Shown here: in pieces, positions 8,816-18,127 of the stretch
Numbering within the stretch: the first letter of the stretch is position 1
How the letters are laid out: every line of letters begins with the position of its first letter
From: Albidovulum sp.
GTDB lineage: Bacteria; Pseudomonadota; Alphaproteobacteria; Rhodobacterales; Rhodobacteraceae
Direction of reading: 5' to 3'
Length of the DNA: 64,000 nucleotides
NCBI GenBank assembly: GCA_026989275.1
Contig: JALSJQ010000045.1
Coordinates: 1 to 64,000, forward strand
Program-made: the position numbers and the translations under genes
Notes under the pieces: generated by a model
Seen by the model: only the letters and a program-made list of their open reading frames with translations
Told to the model about the DNA's origin: nothing
The model's database searches: none

Positions 8816-10480
8816 ATGCTGGACTTTCCCGCCTGGAAGAAGGTGCTGATCTGGGGGATCTGCCTCCTCGGCGTGATCTTCGCCCTGCCCAACCTGTTCT
8901 ATGATCGGGTCGATCGCCACAACCAGGCGTTGCGCAAGATCGAGGCCGGCGCGCCGCGCACGCCCGCGCTCGAGGCCGATCTGGCCGCCTGGCCCGACTG
9001 GCTGCCCTCGACGATCGTCAATCTCGGGCTCGATCTGCGCGGCGGCGCGCATCTTCTGGTCGAGGTCGAGGTCGAGAAGGTGTATGCCGAACGGCTCGAC
9101 AGCTACTGGCCCGAGCTGAGGGACAGGCTCCGCAAGGCCCGGGCGACGGTCGGCCCGATCCGCCGGCTCCAGAGCCCGCCCGAGGAGTTGCGCATCCGCA
9201 TCGGCAAACCCGAGGCGATAGACCAGGCCGCGGCCATCGTGCGGAAGATGGCCACGCCCGTCGCCTCGCTCACGGGCGGCGGGGCGACCGACATCGAGGT
9301 GAAGACCCAGGGGGACGTGCTCGTCATCCGGCTTTCGGAAGCCGAGAAGCGCGCCATTCTCGACCGCACGGTGCAGCAGGCGCTCGAGATCATCCGCCGC
9401 CGGGTGGACGAGGTCGGCACCCGCGAACCCACCATCCAGCGGGTCGGGGAACGGCGGATCCTGATCGAGGTACCGGGTCTCGGCTCGGCCGCCGAGCTCA
9501 AGAAGCTGATCGGCACCACCGCGCGGCTGACCTTCCACCCCGTGATCGGCCGCACCACCAGCGGGAACACCCGGCCGAAGGCGGGGCAGATCGTGCTGCC
9601 GGCGGCCGACGAGCCCGGGCTGTGGTACATTCTGGACAAGACCCCGGTCGTGACCGGCGACGAGCTCGTCAACGCCCAGCCCGCCTTCGATCGCAACGGC
9701 CGGCCCTCCGTCACCTTCCGCTTCAACCCGGCCGGGGCGCGCAAGTTCGGCAAGTACACTTCGGAGAATGTCGGCAAGCCCTTCGCGATCGTGCTCGACG
9801 ACAAGGTGATCTCCGCCCCGGTGATCCAGGAACCGATCCTCGGCGGTTCGGGGCAGATCACCGGCAGCTTCACCGTCGATGAATCGACCCGCCTTGCGGT
9901 GCTGCTCAGGGCCGGGGCGCTGCCGGCGCCGCTCGACATCCTCGAGGAGCGCACCATCGGCCCCGAGCTGGGGCGCGATTCGATCGAGGCCGGCAAGATC
10001 GCCGCCATCGTCGCCTTCGTGCTGGTGATGGCCTACATGTGGGCGAGTTACGGCCTGTTCGGCATCTTCGCCAATGTCGCGCTGCTCTTCAACGTCGCCC
10101 TGCTCTTCGCCCTGCTTTCGGTGATCGGTGCCACGCTCACCCTGCCGGGGATCGCGGGCATCGTGCTGACGATCGGCATGGCGGTGGACGCCAACGTGCT
10201 GATCTTCGAGCGGATCCGCGAGGAGCTCAGGGGCGGCAGGAAGGTCGCCCGGGCGATCGAGCTGGGTTACGAGAAGGCCTTTTCCGCCATTCTCGACGCC
10301 AACATCACCACGCTGATCTCGGCCGTCATCCTCTTTGCCATGGGCTCCGGCCCGGTGCGGGGCTTCGCCGTGACGCTCGGCATCGGCATCATCACATCGG
10401 TCTTCACCGCCATCTGGGTGACCCGGCTGCTCATCGCCGGCTGGGTGGCGCGCAGGCGGCCGAAAACCCTCGATCTGTGA
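8816..10480 (+). CDS. secD: Protein translocase subunit SecD
   Basis: A 554-residue SecD: first membrane helix near the N-terminus, the LGLDLRGGAHLLVEVE motif around residues 68-83, a large periplasmic P1 region, then TIGPELGRDSI and five C-terminal membrane helices with the SecD/SecF signature. With SecF it uses the proton gradient to complete protein export across the inner membrane. It lies 69 bp after yajC and 15 bp before secF. No unusual residues were seen. Confidence 0.97.
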   Translation: MLDFPAWKKVLIWGICLLGVIFALPNLFYDRVDRHNQALRKIEAGAPRTPALEADLAAWPDWLPSTIVNLGLDLRGGAHLLVEVEVEKVYAERLDSYWPELRDRLRKARATVGPIRRLQSPPEELRIRIGKPEAIDQAAAIVRKMATPVASLTGGGATDIEVKTQGDVLVIRLSEAEKRAILDRTVQQALEIIRRRVDEVGTREPTIQRVGERRILIEVPGLGSAAELKKLIGTTARLTFHPVIGRTTSGNTRPKAGQIVLPAADEPGLWYILDKTPVVTGDELVNAQPAFDRNGRPSVTFRFNPAGARKFGKYTSENVGKPFAIVLDDKVISAPVIQEPILGGSGQITGSFTVDESTRLAVLLRAGALPAPLDILEERTIGPELGRDSIEAGKIAAIVAFVLVMAYMWASYGLFGIFANVALLFNVALLFALLSVIGATLTLPGIAGIVLTIGMAVDANVLIFERIREELRGGRKVARAIELGYEKAFSAILDANITTLISAVILFAMGSGPVRGFAVTLGIGIITSVFTAIWVTRLLIAGWVARRRPKTLDL

Positions 10481-10495
10481 CGGGAGACTGATCCA

Positions 10496-11476
10496 ATGCG
10501 CCTCAAGCTCGTTCCCGACGATACGAAGATCGATTTCTTCTCCACCTCCCGCATCAGCTTTGCGGCCTCGCTGGCGGCGATGGCGCTCTCGGTCATCCTG
10601 TTCTTCGTGATGGGGCTCAACTACGGTATCGACTTCCGCGGCGGCACCACCATTCGGACCGAGAGCCCGAACCCGGTGAATGTCGGCGCCTACCGCAAGG
10701 CGCTCTCGAAGCTCGATCTCGGCGATGTCGTGATCTCCGAGGTGTTCGACCCGACCGCGGCCCTCAAGGACGAGAAGAAACATGCCGCCATCATCCGCAT
10801 CGGCGTGATGAAGGGGCAGGAATCGGTGCCGGCCGAAACCATCGCGGCCGCTGAGGTGGCGCTCAGGACGGTGGACCCGGACATCCGCTTCACCTCGGTC
10901 GAGAGCGTCGGCCCCAAGGTGTCGAAGGAGCTGATCCGCACGGCGGTGATCGCGGTGCTGCTGTCGATCGCGGCGGTCCTGTTCTACATCTGGCTGCGCT
11001 TCGAATGGCAGTTCGCCCTTGGCGCGGTCTTCGCCCTCATCCATGACGTGACGCTGACGATCGGGGTCTTCGCGCTTTTCCAGATCCGCTTCGACCTCTC
11101 GATCGTGGCCGCGCTTCTGACCATCGTCGGCTATTCGCTCAACGATACCGTCGTCGTCTTCGACCGGGTCCGGGAGAACCTGCAGAAATACAAGAAGATG
11201 CCGCTCATGAAGCTGCTCAACCTCTCGATCAACGAGACGCTCTCGCGCACGGTGATGACCTCCTTCACCACGCTTCTGGCGCTGATCGCGCTTCTGGTGC
11301 TGGGGGGGGACGTGATCCGCGACTTCGTCTTCGCCATGACCTGGGGCATCGTCGTCGGCACCTATTCGTCGATCTTCATCGCCTCGGCCATTCTCCTGCG
11401 TTTCGGCGTCAAGCGCGACTGGTCGAAGCCCGACAAGGGTGCGGGGGGCACCCGCTTCGGCGATGCCCAGGTCTGA
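10496..11476 (+). CDS. secF: Protein translocase subunit SecF
   Basis: A 326-residue SecF with six membrane helices. NYGIDFRGGT follows the first helix, and the GYSLNDTVVVFDRVREN motif lies in the fourth to fifth helix region. It is the partner of SecD in the proton-driven late stage of export. It starts 15 bp after secD in the same operon. A GC-rich hairpin (11480-11500) follows almost immediately after the stop. Confidence 0.97.
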   Translation: MRLKLVPDDTKIDFFSTSRISFAASLAAMALSVILFFVMGLNYGIDFRGGTTIRTESPNPVNVGAYRKALSKLDLGDVVISEVFDPTAALKDEKKHAAIIRIGVMKGQESVPAETIAAAEVALRTVDPDIRFTSVESVGPKVSKELIRTAVIAVLLSIAAVLFYIWLRFEWQFALGAVFALIHDVTLTIGVFALFQIRFDLSIVAALLTIVGYSLNDTVVVFDRVRENLQKYKKMPLMKLLNLSINETLSRTVMTSFTTLLALIALLVLGGDVIRDFVFAMTWGIVVGTYSSIFIASAILLRFGVKRDWSKPDKGAGGTRFGDAQV

Positions 11477-11479
11477 CAT

Positions 11480-11500
11480 GCCGCCGCCCCGACCGGCGGC
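11480..11500 (+). terminator. GC-rich hairpin after secF
   Basis: GCCGCCG at 11480-11486 pairs with CGGCGGC at 11494-11500, four bases after the secF stop. There is no T-run, so it may only slow polymerase or shield the 3' end. The next gene on the same strand could still be part of the operon. Confidence 0.4.
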
Positions 11501-11560
11501 GGCGAGGGATGCCTCCCTTCGGCCGGCCGTCCGCCACCCTGCCGCAGGAGGAGGCGGACG

Positions 11561-11947
11561 ATGATCGAGATGCGCGCCGTCCGCCCCGGCGAAGGGCCGG
11601 TGATCGACGCCTATGGCGCCGACGGTTTCCGCATCAACGGCGTGGTGTATCGCGGGCCGGTGCTGGTGCTCGGCGAAGGCGAGGTGCTGCCCTGGGGCGG
11701 GCTCGACGACACGGCCCGCATCGCCCGCGAGGTCGGCCGCTTCGAGGTGCTGATCGTCGGCACCGGCGTGCGGATGCGGCCGCTGCCGGGACCGCTCCAG
11801 GCACTGGCCGCGAGCGAAGGCTTCGGGGCCGAGAGCATGAACACGCCCGCCGCCTGCCGCGCCTACAACGTTCTTCTGGGCGAGGCGCGGCGCGTGGCCG
11901 CCGCCCTCGTGCCGACGGGCGGGCCTTCCGACCGGCCGGCCGCCTGA
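11561..11947 (+). CDS. Mth938-like domain-containing protein (DUF498)
   Basis: A 128-residue protein with the Mth938-like fold, from its N-terminal RINGVVYRGPVLVLG through EVLIVGTGVRMRPL and the STPAACRAYNVLLGEARRVAAAL-like tail. In bacteria the gene often follows secF, as here. The function is not established; the mitochondrial homolog NDUFAF3 helps assemble respiratory complex I. ATG at 11561 follows AGGAGGAGGC. It is probably cotranscribed with yajC-secD-secF, 84 bp after secF. Confidence 0.9.
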   Translation: MIEMRAVRPGEGPVIDAYGADGFRINGVVYRGPVLVLGEGEVLPWGGLDDTARIAREVGRFEVLIVGTGVRMRPLPGPLQALAASEGFGAESMNTPAACRAYNVLLGEARRVAAALVPTGGPSDRPAA

Positions 11948-12098
11948 CGCCCTGTCCGGGGCTTCGGACTCCCCTGGTCGAAGGCCGGTCGTGCGATCTC
12001 CCCGCCGTCCGGGAGCGCTTCAGGGGACATCCCTGCCGGGGTGGGGCAACGGGTCGCCCCGGCGCCGGCGCATGATCCCGTCGTCGCCCGCTTTCCCC

Positions 12099-12126
12099 TT
12101 CCAACCGCCGGTCAAGCCTCTATATT
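12099..12126 (+). promoter_or_regulatory. Candidate sigma-70-type promoter of sodB
   Basis: A TATATT element at 12121-12126 stands out in GC-rich sequence, with TTCCAA at 12099-12104 as a possible -35, 16 bp apart. The start codon of sodB is 87 bp downstream. The leader between them is purine-rich near the ribosome-binding site. Confidence 0.5.
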
Positions 12127-12212
12127 GGCAGCAGAGTCGGGGGAAGGGTGCCAGACCCGCCCCGCAAAGGGAATTCGTCACGCGACAGGACAACAAGAAG
12201 GGGGACTGACCA

Positions 12213-12824
12213 ATGGCTCTGGAACTGCCCGATCTGCCATATCCGATGGATGCGCTCGCCGATCTCGGCATGTCGGAGGAGACGCTGCACTATCATCACG
12301 ATCTCCACCACAAGGCCTATGTGGACAACGGCAACAAGCTCATCGCCGGCACCGAGTGGGAAAACAGGCCGATCGAGGAGATCGTGCGCGGCACCTGGAA
12401 TCCCGATGCATGCGAACAGAACGGCATCTTCAACAACGTTGCCCAGCACTGGAACCATACCCAGTTCTGGCAGATGATGGCGCCGGGCGAGAACAAGAAG
12501 ATCCCCGGTGAGCTCGAGGCCCGCCTCAAGGACGCCTTCGGCTCGGTCGATGCCTTCAAGGCGGAATTCGTCAAGCAGGGCGGCGCCCAGTTCGGTTCGG
12601 GCTGGGTCTGGCTCGTGGCCGGTAAGGACGGCACGCTCAAGGTCACCCGCACGCCGAACGGGGTGAACCCGCTGGTGTTCGACCAGACCGCGCTTCTGGG
12701 TTGCGACGTGTGGGAGCATTCCTACTACATCGACTATCGCAACAAGCGGCCGGCCTATCTCGAGAACTTCCTCGAGCGGCTGGTGAACTGGGAAAACGTC
12801 GCCGAGCGGCTCGCATCGGCCTGA
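12213..12824 (+). CDS. sodB: Superoxide dismutase, Fe/Mn family (Fe-type)
   Basis: A 203-residue cytoplasmic superoxide dismutase, beginning MALELPDLPYPMDAL as in Rhodobacterales enzymes. Metal ligands are visible: His28 in LHYHHDLHHKAY, a His in QHWNHTQFW, and the Asp and His of CDVWEHSYYIDY. Glutamine in the VAQHWNHTQFW region and overall similarity favour iron as metal, but Fe and Mn forms cannot be separated with certainty by eye. It is a single gene with its own promoter and a strong terminator-like hairpin after it. Confidence 0.95.
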   Translation: MALELPDLPYPMDALADLGMSEETLHYHHDLHHKAYVDNGNKLIAGTEWENRPIEEIVRGTWNPDACEQNGIFNNVAQHWNHTQFWQMMAPGENKKIPGELEARLKDAFGSVDAFKAEFVKQGGAQFGSGWVWLVAGKDGTLKVTRTPNGVNPLVFDQTALLGCDVWEHSYYIDYRNKRPAYLENFLERLVNWENVAERLASA

Positions 12825-12850
12825 GGCTGCCGGCGGCCCGAAGATCGTCC

Positions 12851-12877
12851 CGCACCCCGCCCATGCGGCGGGGTGTG
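12851..12877 (+). terminator. Stem-loop downstream of sodB
   Basis: CACCCCGCC (12853-12861) pairs perfectly with GGCGGGGTG (12867-12875) around a CATGC loop, extendable by a G-T and a C-G pair. It sits 27 bp after the sodB stop. No long T-run follows, only a T/G-rich stretch, so termination is likely but not certain. Confidence 0.6.
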
Positions 12878-12988
12878 TGCGTTGTGACACGGCGCCTGCC
12901 GACATGCGGTCGCACTGCCTGCGGAAACATTTGCAAGCGGCGTCGGGGTTGCTAAGTTCCGCCTGCCGGAAAGCGACAGGGGGCGGGC

Positions 12989-15112
12989 ATGGCAGGCAGA
13001 TCGGGCAGGAGCATCACCGCGGCGCTGGCGGCCGCGCTTTTCGCGGCGCTGGCGCTCTATCTGGTCAGGGGGGGCGAGGAAAAGGCTCCAGAAGCCGCGT
13101 CCGACGCAGCCGGGCAGAGGCCGGCAGAAGCGCCGATGCGGGAAAAGACGCGCCCCTTGCCGTCGCCCGCCCGCTCTCCCGAAACGGCGGAAAACCGGCC
13201 GGCCGGCGCGGCGGCGCAGGCGCCCGTCTCGGCCGAGGGCAGGAAGCCGGTCGAAGGCAGCACCGCCCCCCCCTCGTCCGGCAAGGAGGCTGTCGGCACC
13301 GCGCCGGGCACGGAAAGGGCGGAAAGGCAGCTCGCAAGACCCGCCGACCGCCCCCGTTTCGACATCGTCCGGGTCGATCCCGAAGGGTCGGTCGTCGTTG
13401 CCGGGCGCGCCGCGCCGGGCGTGCGGGTCGAGATCCTGTCGGGCGATACGGTGCTGGCCGAAACGACGAGCACGGCCGATGGCAGCTTCGTCGCCCTTTT
13501 CGACCTGCCGCCGGGCACGGAACCGCTGGCGCTCGTCCTCAGGGCCGAGGGGCTGACCTCGCCGCGCACGATCATCGTCACCCTGCCGGCAGTGGCATCG
13601 GCCGCGGGCGGCGAAGCGGCGGAGGGCGGCGCCACGACGGTCGGGGCGGTGGAAGAAACGGTGCCTTCCCCGTCTTCTCCGTCTTCTCCGGGAGGTTCAG
13701 CACCTTCTCCCGTTGGCAATGGGAAAGGCGTGCCGGCCGGGGCACGGCCGGAGGAGGCCCCGTCGGCGGCAAGTGGCGAAAGAACGCCGGCTGATGCCCG
13801 GAAGGAGGCGGTCGGCGACGGGAGACGCCTGGCGGCAGGCACGGCGGCAGAAGCGCCCGCCGCTCCCGCCGCCACGGCGCCCCCTTCCGGCGGGGCGGCC
13901 GCCCGGGCGGGTGCGACGGGCAAGCCTGCCGGAGGGGCGGCGGTCATGCGCACGGCTCCCGATGCGGCTGCGGGAGAAGGGGCAACCGCCGCCAGCCGGG
14001 GCGGCGCCGCCAGCGGGAAAGGGCGCCCGGCGGAAGCAGCGCGAGCGAAGGCACAGGCCATGGCGGAGGCCTCCGCAAGCTCTTCCCCGACCGTCTCCGC
14101 CCCGGCGGCGAAGGAAGAGCCCGCCCTGCCGCCTTCCTCCGCCCCCATCCGGAAGATGGCCGAGGGCGCGGACGGCGCCTGGAACAAGCCGGTCGCGCCG
14201 CCCCCCTCGTCTGCGGCACAGGGCAAGGTATCGGGGCAGGCCGCAACCACCGGCGGAGAGGCCCTGCCGACCTCGCCTTCGCTCGAGGGAACGGCGGCCG
14301 CTGCGCGTGAGGCAGCCGGCAGCGGCAGAGAGGCCGGCAAGACAGGGGGGGCACCCCTGACGGCGGAGATGGGCGCCGCAGGACCTCGCATGGCCGAAAC
14401 GGAAGGGCAGGCCGTTCCCGAAGCGCCGCCGGGGGGGCGGAAGACGGCTCCGGCTCCGGCTCCAGCAGCGGCGGATGCGGAAGCGGAAACCTCCGTCCCG
14501 CCCCGCCGGGGATCTGCGACGAAGGAAACCTCCACCACCCCGACGGTGATCGCCGTCGGCGAACAGGGGGTCGAGGTGTTGCAGGCAGACGAAAGCCGGC
14601 GGCCGACAACGCGCATCGCCGCCATCACCTACGATCCCGAAGGCGAGGTGGTGGTTGCCGGCATCGCCCCCGAGCGCATGCGCGTGCGGCTCAAGGCGGA
14701 TGCGCGCCCGATCAAGGAATTGCTCCCCGAGGAGGGTGGGCGCTGGCGGGCCCGTCTGCCGGAGTTGCCGCCCGGAACCTATGATCTGTCGGTCGAAGCG
14801 GTGGACGAGAGCGGCCGAGTTGTCGCGCGCGACACCACCCCCTTCCGCAAGGAGAGCCCGGCCCGCGTGGCGGAGGCCAAGGCGGCCGCCGCGGCGCGGA
14901 AGAACCCGCCGCTCGTCACCGTCACGGTGCAGCCGGGCAACACGCTCTGGGGCATATCGCGGCGCCATTACGGAGGCGGGCGCTTCTATGTCTGGATCTA
15001 TGACGCCAATGCCGACAGGATCCGCGACCCCGATCTGATCTATCCCGGGCAGGTCTTCGTCATCCCCGATCGTCGGCCGCTCCTGCGCGAGGATGTGATG
15101 AAGCGTCCCTGA
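12989..15112 (+). CDS. LysM peptidoglycan-binding protein with Ig-like repeats
   Basis: A 707-residue envelope protein. An N-terminal membrane anchor or signal (residues 9-27) is followed by a beta-rich Ig-like unit at about 123-200 (DPEGSVVVAGRAAPGVRVEI). Next comes a roughly 340-residue Ala/Pro/Gly/Glu-rich linker, a second Ig-like unit at about 541-625 (DPEGEVVVAGIAPERMRVRL), and a C-terminal LysM domain at about 644-694 (VTVQPGNTLWGISRRHYGGG). The LysM should bind peptidoglycan; the linker could span the periplasm. Similar LysM proteins with this Ig-like unit occur in Rhodobacterales. The ATG at 12989 follows a G-rich site. No enzymatic domain is seen, so the role is probably structural or scaffolding. 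Confidence 0.85.
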   Translation: MAGRSGRSITAALAAALFAALALYLVRGGEEKAPEAASDAAGQRPAEAPMREKTRPLPSPARSPETAENRPAGAAAQAPVSAEGRKPVEGSTAPPSSGKEAVGTAPGTERAERQLARPADRPRFDIVRVDPEGSVVVAGRAAPGVRVEILSGDTVLAETTSTADGSFVALFDLPPGTEPLALVLRAEGLTSPRTIIVTLPAVASAAGGEAAEGGATTVGAVEETVPSPSSPSSPGGSAPSPVGNGKGVPAGARPEEAPSAASGERTPADARKEAVGDGRRLAAGTAAEAPAAPAATAPPSGGAAARAGATGKPAGGAAVMRTAPDAAAGEGATAASRGGAASGKGRPAEAARAKAQAMAEASASSSPTVSAPAAKEEPALPPSSAPIRKMAEGADGAWNKPVAPPPSSAAQGKVSGQAATTGGEALPTSPSLEGTAAAAREAAGSGREAGKTGGAPLTAEMGAAGPRMAETEGQAVPEAPPGGRKTAPAPAPAAADAEAETSVPPRRGSATKETSTTPTVIAVGEQGVEVLQADESRRPTTRIAAITYDPEGEVVVAGIAPERMRVRLKADARPIKELLPEEGGRWRARLPELPPGTYDLSVEAVDESGRVVARDTTPFRKESPARVAEAKAAAAARKNPPLVTVTVQPGNTLWGISRRHYGGGRFYVWIYDANADRIRDPDLIYPGQVFVIPDRRPLLREDVMKRP

Positions 15113-15269
15113 CGGGCCCTGCGCGCCGCCGCCTGTCACCGGGGGCACGTCCGCAGGACGGGGCCGTGCCGGCTCTCGAGACCTTGACACCGTGCGGGCC
15201 GTCTCCACATCCTGAGCGTGTGGTGCGGTCTCCTGTCCGCCTCTCGACGAGCAAGGAGGGAAGGTGACG

Positions 15270-15974
15270 ATGAAACGGCTCCGGATCGGCCTGATGGTTG
15301 TCATGCTCGGGGCCGCGGGCTTTCCGGCGGCGCCGGCGGCGGCTCTCGAACAGTTCAGCTATTGCGGCAGCATCGAGGTGACGGGCCTGCCGCGGGGCGG
15401 ATTTCTGAACATGATACCGCCGGCGCAACGGCGCATGGTGATCGGCATGCATGTCGGGCCGACGGGGATCGTGCCCGAGAAGCCCGCATCCTGCGCCTAT
15501 GTGAAGCTCGGCAGGCCCGCGGGAGGCCTCTATCATCCGCGGATCGTCGTGTGGTCGGACGTGCCGGGGGCGCGCCCCTATCATGCCGACATCTATTCCG
15601 ATCCGAAGGGGATCTGGGGACATCGCCGGAACGAGCCGAGCGATGCCAGCCCTGCAGGGTTGATGGCGCGCAATCGCGAGATGGAAGCCTATCTCGACAA
15701 CGCCGCCGGCACGCCGGTGCTGGCCGCGGTATTGAAGGCGATCTCCCGCGGGCGGAAGACGGTGGGCTTCCGCCGCACGCTGAAGGCGGCGCTGCCTCTT
15801 GCCGGCGGGATGACGGTGACGGTCCCCACCCGTTACCGGCTCCACGACCTGACCGCCGACGCGCCCTTCCCGCCCCGGATCGAAAGGCTTTTCCGCAAGG
15901 GCGAGCGGCGGCGCAAGCCCCACAGCCCCGATTGGCGGCCGATCACCATTCGCGCCGCGCTGGTGCCGCGTTGA
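15270..15974 (+). CDS. Unrecognised secreted protein
   Basis: A 234-residue protein I cannot assign to a family. Residues 1-26 form a signal peptide ending APAAALEQ, so it is probably periplasmic. The mature part begins with FSYCGSIEVTGLP and contains two cysteines (early, and in PASCAYVKLG) that could form a disulfide, plus an aromatic- and histidine-containing middle (YHADIYSDPKGIWGHRRNEP). ATG at 15270 was preferred over GTG at 15264 because of the AAGGAGGG site at 15253-15260. It lies 186 bp before the Atm1-type exporter on the same strand, but nothing in the sequence proves a link. Confidence 0.75.
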   Translation: MKRLRIGLMVVMLGAAGFPAAPAAALEQFSYCGSIEVTGLPRGGFLNMIPPAQRRMVIGMHVGPTGIVPEKPASCAYVKLGRPAGGLYHPRIVVWSDVPGARPYHADIYSDPKGIWGHRRNEPSDASPAGLMARNREMEAYLDNAAGTPVLAAVLKAISRGRKTVGFRRTLKAALPLAGGMTVTVPTRYRLHDLTADAPFPPRIERLFRKGERRRKPHSPDWRPITIRAALVPR

Positions 15975-16160
15975 GATGGCGCACCGGCCGGCGGATTGCC
16001 TCGTGGCAGGCGGGGGGAGGCGATGCCGGTTCCGGTGCGGGAAAGGGCACGGGAAAGGGCGGCTCTGGCCTTTTCCTGTGCCCGCGCCTATGAGGGCGCA
16101 GGAAGCCCCCGAACCGCCGATGGCACGGGAAGCGGGGGGCTGCGAAGAAGGAGCTCGCGC

Positions 16161-18002
16161 GTGCGCACCACCATCACCGAAGGCTTCTTCGATCGACGCA
16201 AGGCCGGCGCCTGGCGGGTGATCCGCCGCGTGGCCCCCTATCTCTGGCCGAAGGGGGCGCCGGGGTTGCGGCTGCGGGTGGTGCTGGCGATGGTGGCGCT
16301 CGTGCTCTCGAAGCTGGTGACGGTGGCCGCGCCATTCTTCTACAAGGCCGCGGTGGATGCACTGGCGCAGCCGGGCGGCGGGGCGGCGGTCGGCATGGCC
16401 GGCGTCGGGGCGGTCGGCCTCGTGGTGGCCTACGGTCTCGCGCGGGTCGGCGGGGTGGGCTTTGCCCAGCTGCGCGATGCGCTGTTCGTGCGGGTCGGTC
16501 AGCGGGCGCTGCGTCAGCTCGCCCTCGAAACCTTCCGCCACATCCATGCCCTGTCGCTCCGCTACCACATCGCCCGCAAGACCGGGGCGCTCTCGCGCAT
16601 CATCGAGCGGGGGGTGAAGGGCATCGAGTTCCTGATGCGCTTCATGCTGTTCAATCTCGTGCCCCTGGTGCTCGAGCTGCTGATGGTGGCGGTCATCTTC
16701 TGGTGGGTCTTCGATCTGCGCTATCTCGCGGTGGTGGCCGTCACGATCGCGCTCTATGTCTGGATCACCTTCCGGCTGACGGAATGGCGGGTTCGCATCC
16801 GCAAGGAGATGAACGAGCAGGACGCCGAGGCCAACCAGAAGGCGATCGACAGCCTGCTCAACTTCGAGACGGTCAAGTATTTCAACGCCGAGGAGTGGGA
16901 GGCAGGGCGTTACGATGCGGCCATGGCCGGCTATGAGCACGCGGCGGTGAAGACCGGCGTCTCGCTGGCGATCCTCAACTTCACCCAGGCGCTGATCATC
17001 ACGCTCGGCCTCGTGGCGGTGATGGTGATGGCGGCGCTCGAGGTCGAGGCCGGGCGGCTCACCGTGGGCGATTTCGTCATGGTCAACGCCTACATGATCC
17101 AGCTCACCATGCCGCTGAACTTTCTCGGCACGGTCTATCGGGAGATCCGCCAGGCGCTGGTGGACATGGCCGACATGTTCGAGCTGCTCGACCAGAAGCC
17201 CGAGATCGTCGAGAAGCCCGACGCGAAACCGCTCGAGGTGCGTGAGGGCAGGGTCGAATTCGACCATGTGCATTTCGGTTACGAGCGCAACCGGCCGATC
17301 CTGCGCGGCGTGAACTTCACCGTCCCCGGCGGGCGCTCGCTGGCGATCGTCGGCCCGTCGGGTTCGGGCAAGTCCACCATCGCCCGGCTGCTGTTCCGGT
17401 TCTACGATGTGTGGGAAGGTGCGATCCGTATCGACGGTCAGGACATTCGCGACGTCACCCTCTCGAGCCTGCACCGGGCGATCGGCATCGTCCCGCAGGA
17501 CACGGTGCTCTTCAACGACACGATCTACTACAACATCGCCTATGGCCGGCCCGAGGCCAGCCGCGAGGAAGTGGAGGCGGCGGCCAGAGCGGCGGCGATC
17601 CACGACTTCATCGTCTCGCTGCCCGAGGGCTACCAGACCCTCGTCGGCGAGCGCGGGCTCAAGCTCTCGGGGGGCGAGAAGCAGCGGGTGGGCATCGCCC
17701 GCACCCTGCTGAAGGATCCGCCGATCCTGGTGCTCGACGAGGCCACCTCGGCGCTCGACAGCGAGACCGAGCAGGAGATCCAGGATTCGCTGCGCCGTCT
17801 CGGGCGCGGCCGCACCGTGCTGATGATCGCCCATCGGCTCTCGACCGTGGTCGAGGCCGATCACATCATCGTGCTCGAGAAGGGGCGGATCGTCGAGGAA
17901 GGCACCCATGAGGCGCTCCTGGCCGCCGGTGGCCGCTACGCCACCATGTGGCAGCGCCAGCAGGCCGGTGAGGAGGGCGCTTCTCCCGAAGCGGCCGAAT
18001 AG
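16161..18002 (+). CDS. Atm1-type ABC exporter (half transporter)
   Basis: A 613-residue half transporter with six membrane helices followed by an ATPase domain: Walker A GPSGSGKST, signature LSGGEKQRVGIARTL, Walker B ILVLDEATSALDS and the H-loop histidine in IAHRLST. The membrane part (FNFETVKYFNAEEWEAGRY-type segment) is characteristic of the Atm1/HMT1 group. Members export glutathione-linked sulfur or metal compounds, aiding iron-sulfur homeostasis or heavy-metal tolerance. The GTG at 16161 is preceded by AAGAAGGAG and gives a length normal for the family; the frame runs further upstream without a good site. Confidence 0.92.
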   Translation: MRTTITEGFFDRRKAGAWRVIRRVAPYLWPKGAPGLRLRVVLAMVALVLSKLVTVAAPFFYKAAVDALAQPGGGAAVGMAGVGAVGLVVAYGLARVGGVGFAQLRDALFVRVGQRALRQLALETFRHIHALSLRYHIARKTGALSRIIERGVKGIEFLMRFMLFNLVPLVLELLMVAVIFWWVFDLRYLAVVAVTIALYVWITFRLTEWRVRIRKEMNEQDAEANQKAIDSLLNFETVKYFNAEEWEAGRYDAAMAGYEHAAVKTGVSLAILNFTQALIITLGLVAVMVMAALEVEAGRLTVGDFVMVNAYMIQLTMPLNFLGTVYREIRQALVDMADMFELLDQKPEIVEKPDAKPLEVREGRVEFDHVHFGYERNRPILRGVNFTVPGGRSLAIVGPSGSGKSTIARLLFRFYDVWEGAIRIDGQDIRDVTLSSLHRAIGIVPQDTVLFNDTIYYNIAYGRPEASREEVEAAARAAAIHDFIVSLPEGYQTLVGERGLKLSGGEKQRVGIARTLLKDPPILVLDEATSALDSETEQEIQDSLRRLGRGRTVLMIAHRLSTVVEADHIIVLEKGRIVEEGTHEALLAAGGRYATMWQRQQAGEEGASPEAAE

Positions 18003-18068
18003 GGCACGCAACCCTTGTCCCCCGGCCCGGCATGCACTCCCCGGATGAACGGACGGGCCGCCCTCGCC

Positions 18069-18098
18069 TTGACAGAATGTCGCACCTGCCCGCAGGAT
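18069..18098 (+). promoter_or_regulatory. Candidate promoter of the CBS-pair gene
   Basis: A consensus TTGACA lies at 18069-18074 with CAGGAT at 18093-18098 as a weak -10, 18 bp apart. The CBS gene starts 30 bp further on. A similar TTGACA at 15184-15189 precedes the secreted-protein gene but has an even weaker -10. Confidence 0.4.
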
Positions 18099-18127
18099 GA
18101 AGGCGGGAGCAGGAAAGGGAGGTTGCC

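Noticed and set aside
8792-11479. An 895-codon minus-strand frame opposite secD and secF
   Set aside because: Antisense shadow of two certain genes; no domain, biased composition (Asp, Arg, His, Gly).
15060-18011. A 983-codon minus-strand frame opposite the Atm1-type exporter
   Set aside because: Antisense shadow of a well-supported gene with no domain of its own.
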